DNA of 7,231 bases from NCBI GenBank assembly GCA_964555565.1, contig CAZKTF010000187.1, forward strand, positions 1 to 7,231, written 5' to 3'. The notes below the pieces were generated by a model. It did not search any database and was not told where the DNA came from. It saw only the letters and a program-made list of their open reading frames with translations. Position 1 is the first letter of the stretch, and the number at the start of each line of letters is the position of its first letter. A program made the position numbers and the translations under genes. The stretch comes from CAZKTF01 sp964555565 (GTDB lineage Bacteria > Planctomycetota > JAJSAM01 > JAKLKS01). Shown here in pieces: positions 1-7,231 of the stretch.

Positions 1-51
1 GGGTCTGACCTCATTCGCCTGGCCCAGGCCAGGCGAATGGGGTCTGACCCC
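1..51. repeat. Nested palindromic repeat (REP/MITE-like hairpin)
   Basis: Seen in the sequence: bases 1-24 and 27-50 are inverted copies around a CA centre. All 24 positions pair except a T-T mismatch (6 with 45) and a T-G wobble (11 with 40). Each end also carries its own small odd palindrome. GGGGTCTGACCCC at 39-51 is a perfect 13-base palindrome around a central T, and GGGTCTGACC at 1-10 is a shorter copy of it. Such a palindrome made of palindromes resembles dispersed REP-type or MITE-type elements mobilised by Y1 (IS200-like, RAYT) transposases. I recall similar GGGTC-T-GACCC motifs near such genes, but no transposase is in the window, so this is inference. There is no T tract after the stem, so a classical intrinsic terminator is unlikely. 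The element may continue beyond the left edge. Confidence 0.7.
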
Positions 52-171
52 TTGCGCCGCCTGCTCAGGGGACCCCCGTTTCTCCTTGCCCGGCGCGGGG
101 CCGGCGGGTTTCCTCGTAGGGATCCCGTCCGGGGCGCGGCGGGGTCGCCCCCGCCGCCACCCGGAGACCGG
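52..171 (+). other. Upstream region of carB, no gene recognised
   Basis: These 120 bases are G+C-rich and hold no supported gene. The carB reading frame stays open through them and through the palindrome back to base 1. The translation (Arg/Gly/Pro-rich) does not look like protein, and it precedes the point where CarB family similarity begins. I see no convincing -35/-10 pair, PyrR-type attenuator or T-tailed hairpin. The end of carA, which often precedes carB, is not recognisable here. Confidence 0.5.
163..167 (+). promoter_or_regulatory. Ribosome binding site of carB
   Basis: GGAGA lies four bases before the ATG at 172. Spacing is slightly short, but it is the only purine-rich match close to the start codon. 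It supports translation starting at Met-Pro-Lys-Arg-Thr-Asp, the usual CarB N-terminus, and not at the in-frame ATG at 37. Confidence 0.55.
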
Positions 172-3436
<3,265 letters not shown>

Positions 3437-3447
<11 letters not shown>

Positions 3448-4306
3448 GCCCGGGGATCCGGAGCGGTCGCCCTTCGCGAAGGGGCTGGCCTACGCGGCCG
3501 CGGTCCTCGCCGCCCTGGCCGTCGTCGCGAACGTCTGGGTCGATGTCGCAGACGACGGCGGTCCGGTCGCCTACAACGTGGAGGGCGCCGTACGGCACCT
3601 CGCCGCCGTGGCGGCCGTCCTCGGCCTGCAGGCGTGGCTCCTGGGGGTGCGGCCGCGCGCGGGGATCTCCTCCTGGGGGCTCCATCCCCGCGGCCTGCGG
3701 GGCGCTTGGCCCGGGGTGGTCGCGTTGCTCCCCCTCCTCGTCGTGTTCGGCGGGGAGCCCCGGGTGGATCCGGTCGGCGTCCGCCTGTCCCGGATCTGGA
3801 GCTGGGCGCTCATGGCAGTGACCCTCGGACCCGCTGCGGAGGAGATCGTCTTCCGATCGCTGCTCTTCCGGGCGTTGATCGACCGGTGCCGGTTCGCCGC
3901 CCCGGTCGCCGCGGGGGTGTCCACCGCCGCTTTCGTCGCGACCCATCTCCCCTGGGAGTCCGGAAACCCTGTCGGGTGGGTGGTCGTACGCTGCCTGGAG
4001 CTCGCCCTGTTCTCGCTCCTGGCCTGCTGGCTGTTCCATCGGTCCGGGTGGAACCTGTGGGGCGCGGTCGTCCTCCACGCCGGTTCGAACTTCATCGTCT
4101 TCTTCTTCACGGTGAAGGACCCGTCGAGGCTCGGGCTCAAGCTCGCGGGTTTCGCCCTCGGTTGGCTCCTCCTCGCGGGCATCTACCGGTTGCAGGTCGG
4201 GGTTGCGCACCCGCGCGCCGCCGACGCGGGGCCGGGCTCGTCGGATCCCCCCGGCGCGGGCCGGCGGAGCCCGCCCGCGGGGGGCGAGCCCGGAGGGCCC
4301 GGCTAG
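3437..4306 (+). CDS. CPBP family (CAAX/Abi-type) intramembrane glutamic protease
   Basis: This is a polytopic membrane protein with the three CPBP motifs. From the CTG start these are EExxxR at E135-E136-R140, FxxxH at F166-H170, and HxxxN at H214-N218. The Glu and His residues form the proposed active site of this family, whose members cleave substrates within the membrane (prenyl-protein processing, bacteriocin immunity and other roles). The substrate here is unknown. The start is uncertain. The first standard codon is GTG 3578 (242 residues), but the 47 codons upstream are open, have almost only G/C at third positions, and encode a hydrophobic segment (about residues 17-35) like a first membrane helix. 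CTG 3437 follows a strong ribosome binding site and overlaps carB by 11 bases, giving 289 residues. At least five hydrophobic segments are visible. The last 35 or so residues are Pro/Gly/Ala-rich and probably disordered. Transcription with carB is inferred. Confidence 0.88.
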
Positions 4307-4321
4307 GACCCTTCCTTCCGG
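4290..4321. terminator. Weak hairpin across the convergent gene ends
   Basis: CCGGAGGG at 4290-4297 can pair with CCTTCCGG at 4314-4321 (eight pairs, one a G-T wobble) around a 16-base loop containing the shared CTAG stops. A hairpin here could serve both directions, but it has no T tract and a large loop, and hairpins of this quality are common in such GC-rich DNA. It is listed only as the sole candidate between the convergent genes. Confidence 0.2.
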
Positions 4322-4881
4322 CCGGACACGCGGTAGCCGAAGAGGATGTCCACGTTCCAGACGTCGGCCTCGGGGGCGATGTCCTTGCCCGTGGTGCGCT
4401 CGAGCTTCAGGGAGAGGGAGCGCATCATCGTGGACTGGCGCTCCACGTTCCACACGAACTGCATGGCTTTCTCCCGCGGCACGCCGGTCACGCGCACCCG
4501 GAGGTAGTTCTCCTCGAAGGGCTTTTCGCCCCCCTCCACCTTCCGGCGGTTCTTCCAGGGGTCGATCCGGACCTGCTTCTGGTCGATCCCGGCGACCTCG
4601 TGCCGCTTGGTGAGCCACTCCGTCGTCCGCTCGCGGGCCTCGCCGGCACCGCTCTCGCTGTAGGACTTCAGCAGGCCCTCCACCTGGCCGTAGGTCGTGT
4701 TCAGGTCCTTCGCGAACCCGTCCCCCCGCGAGGTGGACGCGCGCACGGCGTCGCGCCTCTGGACCAGGAGGTAGACCACCACGCCCAGGCCCACGAGGAG
4801 GATGGCGAGGAAGTAGATGAGCGCGCGGACCGCGTCGATGGGGTCCCTGGCGGCCGGGGCGGCGGCCTCGGGGGGCTTCAC
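4303..4881 (-). CDS. PilO/GspM-like inner-membrane assembly protein
   Basis: The product has 192 residues. A short Ala/Pro-rich cytoplasmic N-terminus is followed by one membrane helix (about 20-40) and a polar, probably helical stretch (about 45-115). The C-terminal domain (about 125-187) reads LRVRVTGVP, then FVWNVERQS, then VDILFGYRV. This is the alternating strand-helix-strand pattern of the ferredoxin-like fold in PilO and GspM. These proteins pair with PilN or GspL to form the inner-membrane platform of type IV pili or type II secretion systems. The start is GTG 4881, chosen because it overlaps the stop of the PilM-like gene as GTGA and has GGAG eight bases upstream (4890-4893). The same frame stays open far upstream, but that part is an Arg/Gly-rich shadow of the preceding gene. 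No PilP-like gene follows. The family call rests on architecture and neighbour, not on a diagnostic residue. Confidence 0.75.
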   Translation of the reverse strand: MKPPEAAAPAARDPIDAVRALIYFLAILLVGLGVVVYLLVQRRDAVRASTSRGDGFAKDLNTTYGQVEGLLKSYSESGAGEARERTTEWLTKRHEVAGIDQKQVRIDPWKNRRKVEGGEKPFEENYLRVRVTGVPREKAMQFVWNVERQSTMMRSLSLKLERTTGKDIAPEADVWNVDILFGYRVSGRKEGS

Positions 4882-6617
4882 TTCGGCTTCTCCGGCTTCG
4901 GGAGCCCGAGGACGATGGTGAAGGCCCAGCGGCCGTCGGGCCGCTGGCTGCCCGACCCCTGGTCCTCCACGGACGCGAAGGCCTTCGGCTCCGCGTTGAA
5001 GATGTCCTTCAGCGCGTCCACGTGGCTCCGGACGCCGAGCACGACCTGGAGGGTGACCTTGTCCTGCTGGTAGTCCTCGGACTCGATCCGGAAGTAGTCG
5101 AGCTTCTCGCGCCCGCGGGTGACGCGCCCGTGGACGTCGAGCCAGGTCTGGAGGCAGGAGCGGATGGAGGGGACGTCGGTGGAGAGCCCGAGCTCCTCGC
5201 TCAGGTGGCGCTTCATGTACCTCGCCCGCGCGAGGGCGTCCGCCACCGCCTCGAGGGGGTCCCCGCTCCCCTTGGGGAGCCGGGCGGCCTCGGCCTTGCC
5301 GAGGATGCCCGCGTAGCCTTTCTTCGACGCCTCGTCGCCCTCGACCGCCTTCGACACCCGGTTGAGCTCCGCGACCATCCTCCCGAACTCGGCCTCCCCG
5401 GCCTCCTTCTCCCGCCGGGCCCGGTAGAGGAGAAGCCCCTCGCCCGCGAGGAGGAGCACGAGGGCGACGGCGATCCAGCCCTTCACCTGGTCGAACCGGC
5501 GCGCGAAGGCCAGGCCCTCGCGGCGGAGGTCGAGCGCCAGCGGCGCGCCGCCGAGCCCGCGGGCGGCGGCGCCCAGGGCGACCGCGTAGATCGCGGCGGT
5601 CTCCTCGGCGCGCTCCGCCGGGACCGGGTGGGCCACCTTGCCCAGCAGGTCGAGCGGCTTCACCGGGAGGCCGAGCCGCTCCGCGAGCCGCTCCCGCACG
5701 CCGGGGACGAGGGACCCGCGCCCGGTGAGGAGGACGCCGGCCAGGGTGACGGAGGGCCCCGCGGAGGCCATGGTGCGGGTCACCTCGCGCGCCAGGCGAT
5801 CGAGGAAGTCCGACCGGCGGTCCGCCACGAGCGCGCCCTCCAGGGAGGTCGCCGACTGCTCGGCGGGCGGCGCCTCCGCGGTGGCCACGGCCGGGACGGC
5901 CATGAGGTCGTCGGGCCGTCCGCCCCCGTAGGCCCGCGCCTCGGCCGCCGGGCCCTCGACGCCGAGGTCCTCGCCCAGGGACGTCGCGAGTCCCTCGACG
6001 CCCCCGCGCACCGCACGGGCCGTCGCCCAGCGCCCTTCGACCACCAGGACGATCTTGGTCGCCCGGGTCCCGATGTCGATCAGGACCCCGTTCGGGCACT
6101 CCTCCAGGGCCCCGCAGGCGAAGGCGGCCTCGAAGAGCGCCGCCACGTCCAGGTCCACGGCCACCGGGTCCACCTTGACCTTGTCGAGCGCCGTCAGGCG
6201 CGCCTGGAGGGGGACCTTGGGGACCGCCACGGCGAGGATGCGGGCCCCGTCCTTCGTCTCGCCGGTGCGGACGTAGTCCACGACCACGTCCTCCACGGAC
6301 TGGGAGTGGAGGTGGGACTCGATCTCGAACTTGACCACCTTCCGGATCTGGTCGTCCTCCCGGAAGGGGACGGCCAGCTCGCGGAGGATCGCGGACTCGG
6401 CGGGCCAGGAGAGGACGACGTCGCCGCGCGAGGCGCGCGTGTCGCGGAAGAGGGCCTCCACGGCGTCCCGCACGGCGTCCTCGCGGGTCCCGCCCTCGGG
6501 CACCGGCCCGACCTCGCGCTCCCCGAGGCGCAGGACGCGCAGGCCCCGGGCGCTCCCGTCCGCCTCGACGAGGCGGACGTGCCGCGCGCCCACGTCGAGG
6601 CCGACGACCCGTGCCAC
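4878..6617 (-). CDS. pilM: PilM-PilN fusion (GspL-like) pilus/secretion assembly protein
   Basis: The product has 579 residues. Residues 1-355 show the actin-like PilM fold. Phosphate loop 1 is VVGLDVGARHVRL near residue 4, the second nucleotide loop is VLIDIGTRATKIV at 178-190, and the adenosine motif is VLLTGRGSLVPG at 295-306. An Ala/Pro-rich insert (about 231-262) interrupts the fold. The segment LALDLRREGLAFARR (360-374) resembles the short linker before the membrane helix of GspL/PilN proteins. A helix (about 379-399), a coiled-coil-like stretch and a C-terminal domain (about 505-572, YFRIESEDY to FTIVLGLP) of PilN/GspL periplasmic type follow. Separate PilM and PilN are thus one chain here, the order known from GspL. 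It probably recruits the assembly ATPase to the inner-membrane platform with the PilO-like partner. The start is GTG 6617 with GGAGGG nine bases upstream (6627-6632). Whether the machine is a pilus or a type II secretion system cannot be decided here. Confidence 0.9.
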   Translation of the reverse strand: MARVVGLDVGARHVRLVEADGSARGLRVLRLGEREVGPVPEGGTREDAVRDAVEALFRDTRASRGDVVLSWPAESAILRELAVPFREDDQIRKVVKFEIESHLHSQSVEDVVVDYVRTGETKDGARILAVAVPKVPLQARLTALDKVKVDPVAVDLDVAALFEAAFACGALEECPNGVLIDIGTRATKIVLVVEGRWATARAVRGGVEGLATSLGEDLGVEGPAAEARAYGGGRPDDLMAVPAVATAEAPPAEQSATSLEGALVADRRSDFLDRLAREVTRTMASAGPSVTLAGVLLTGRGSLVPGVRERLAERLGLPVKPLDLLGKVAHPVPAERAEETAAIYAVALGAAARGLGGAPLALDLRREGLAFARRFDQVKGWIAVALVLLLAGEGLLLYRARREKEAGEAEFGRMVAELNRVSKAVEGDEASKKGYAGILGKAEAARLPKGSGDPLEAVADALARARYMKRHLSEELGLSTDVPSIRSCLQTWLDVHGRVTRGREKLDYFRIESEDYQQDKVTLQVVLGVRSHVDALKDIFNAEPKAFASVEDQGSGSQRPDGRWAFTIVLGLPKPEKPK

Positions 6618-6671
6618 GCTGGGGTTCCCTCCGGGCTCCCGTCCCGATGCTACGGCACCCGCGCGCCCCCT

Positions 6672-6986
6672 CTACCTCTTCTTCGAAGCAGGCAGCAGGG
6701 CGCGGAGCTCGGCGTCGTAGCGGTCGGTGAGGGCCTGGACCTGGGCCCCGTACTTCGAGTCGAAGTCGCGGCGCAGCGCGTCCAGGTCGGCCAGCGCCCG
6801 GCGGACGATGGCGCGGACTTCCCCCCGCTCGGCCTCGTCGAGGCGGTAGGCCTCCTCGTAGGGCGCGACCATCCGCTCCTCCTCGGAGAGGGCGACCTTG
6901 ACCGGGGGTCGCAGCGCCCAGCCGGCGGAGAACCCGGCCGAGGCGGCGAGCGCCAGCGTGGCGGCGTAGAGCGTCCTGGTGTCCAT
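6672..6986 (-). CDS. Small exported or anchored helical protein, Spy/CpxP-like
   Basis: The product has 104 residues. Residues 1-26 form a hydrophobic, Ala-rich signal peptide or membrane anchor. The rest is charged and predicted helical. Residues from about 48 (RLDEAERGEVRAIVRRAL) onward have the Leu-acidic-Arg spacing seen in small periplasmic proteins of the Spy/CpxP or heavy-metal-sensor type, whose repeats usually read LTxEQRxxI. The canonical LTxxQ is absent, so the assignment is tentative, and a simple coiled-coil protein is equally possible. The start could be ATG 6986 or GTG 6989, which adds one residue. Both lie behind a strong AGGGAGGTGG site, GGAGG being at 6997-7001. The gene lies 54 bases upstream of the PilM-like gene on the same strand, so co-transcription is likely but not proven. 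No specific function can be given. Confidence 0.6.
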   Translation of the reverse strand: MDTRTLYAATLALAASAGFSAGWALRPPVKVALSEEERMVAPYEEAYRLDEAERGEVRAIVRRALADLDALRRDFDSKYGAQVQALTDRYDAELRALLPASKKR

Positions 6987-7016
6987 CACGGTTCCACCTC
7001 CCTGCGGGTCACGGTC

Positions 7017-7208
7017 TCACCTTCCCCCGGGGCCCCGGGGAGCCGGGGCGATGATCTCCAGCGCGACCTCGCGCGGGATGGCGGCGGCGCGCGCCGGCCC
7101 GGCGCGGGGCCGGCGGAACTCCTGCACGGCCAGGGCGGCGGCCGAGAGGAGGAGCACGGCCGCGGCGGCGGCCGCCGCCCGCCTGAGGAACGGGGCGAGG
7201 TCGATCAC
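7017..7208 (-). CDS. Hypothetical small single-span membrane protein
   Basis: The product has 63 residues and I do not recognise it. After IDLAPFLRR comes an Ala/Leu-rich hydrophobic segment (about residues 11-28), then an Arg/Pro/Ala-rich tail. The two Arg before the helix suggest an N-in orientation with a short extracytoplasmic tail. The start is GTG 7208, supported by GGGGGGAGG (7214-7222) five bases upstream. The frame is open to the window edge, however, so a longer protein beginning outside cannot be excluded. The stop is TGA at 7017-7019, and 27-30 bases separate it from the next gene on the same strand. Ala-rich composition in GC-rich DNA can mimic a membrane helix, so confidence is moderate. 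Confidence 0.5.
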   Translation of the reverse strand: MIDLAPFLRRAAAAAAAVLLLSAAALAVQEFRRPRAGPARAAAIPREVALEIIAPAPRGPGGR

Positions 7209-7213
7209 GGCGG

Positions 7214-7222
7214 CCTCCCCCC
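7214..7222 (-). promoter_or_regulatory. Ribosome binding site of the 63-residue membrane protein gene
   Basis: On the minus strand, GGGGGGAGG lies five bases before GTG 7208. It is the main support for starting this small gene here, because its frame is otherwise open to the window edge. Confidence 0.55.
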
Positions 7223-7231
7223 GGGCGATGC

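Noticed and set aside
1..50. Palindrome as an intrinsic terminator of an upstream gene
   Set aside because: The stem is long and followed by CCTTGCGCC, with no T tract. The nested end palindromes fit a mobile repeat better.
87..118. GC-rich hairpin (CCGGC...GCCGG) before carB as a leader attenuator
   Set aside because: Only a five-pair stem can be drawn, its flanks do not pair, and short stems like this are expected by chance at this base composition.
37..171. In-frame N-terminal extension of carB from ATG 37 (45 residues)
   Set aside because: It begins inside the palindromic repeat, translates to Arg/Gly/Pro-rich sequence and precedes the normal CarB N-terminus at ATG 172, which has its own ribosome binding site.
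3634..5073. Plus-strand 479-codon frame across the convergent junction
   Set aside because: It is an off-frame reading of the protease gene, then antisense to the PilO and PilM-like genes. Its composition is that of a shadow.
4882..6099. Upstream part of the long minus-strand frame that ends at 4303
   Set aside because: Its Arg/Gly/Pro-rich translation overlaps the PilM-like gene in another frame. Only the part from GTG 4881 has protein-like features.
6618..6671. Possible promoter (TAGCAT at about 6646-6651 on the minus strand) before the PilM-like gene
   Set aside because: There is no matching -35 element, and a single AT-containing hexamer in a 54-base gap is weak evidence.

Overview
This is a very G+C-rich bacterial window (third codon positions are almost all G or C; no exact value was computed). 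A run of 46 N inside carB points to a scaffolded draft or metagenome assembly. The GC bias, the PilM/GspL-type genes and a REP-like palindrome at the left edge fit several GC-rich Gram-negative phyla, such as Planctomycetota, Acidobacteriota or Myxococcota. I cannot assign the lineage from this sequence.

Left half, plus strand. Bases 1-51 form a nested palindrome, followed by about 120 bases with no recognisable gene. Next comes carB, the large subunit of carbamoyl-phosphate synthase, complete apart from the N gap. The end of carB overlaps a CPBP (CAAX/Abi-type) intramembrane protease gene. That gene appears to begin at a CTG codon behind a strong Shine-Dalgarno sequence lying inside the carB tail. 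No carA is visible in the window.

Right half, minus strand (read from right to left). A 63-residue single-span membrane protein of unknown role is followed by a 104-residue exported or anchored helical protein resembling Spy/CpxP-type proteins. After these come a 579-residue fused PilM-PilN (GspL-like) protein and a 192-residue PilO/GspM-like protein. The last two overlap by four bases (GTGA) and together look like the cytoplasmic and inner-membrane assembly platform of a type IV pilus or type II secretion machine. PilP/PilQ or other machine parts are not in the window.

The two gene sets converge, and their last genes share one CTAG tetranucleotide, so each stop codon lies within the other gene's end. 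Apart from the left edge there is very little non-coding DNA. I found no RNA gene, CRISPR array or complete mobile element, and no clearly new system. The items most worth a second look are the nested palindrome, the mis-sized gap in carB, the non-standard protease start next to a G8 tract, and the compact fused pilus-platform pair.
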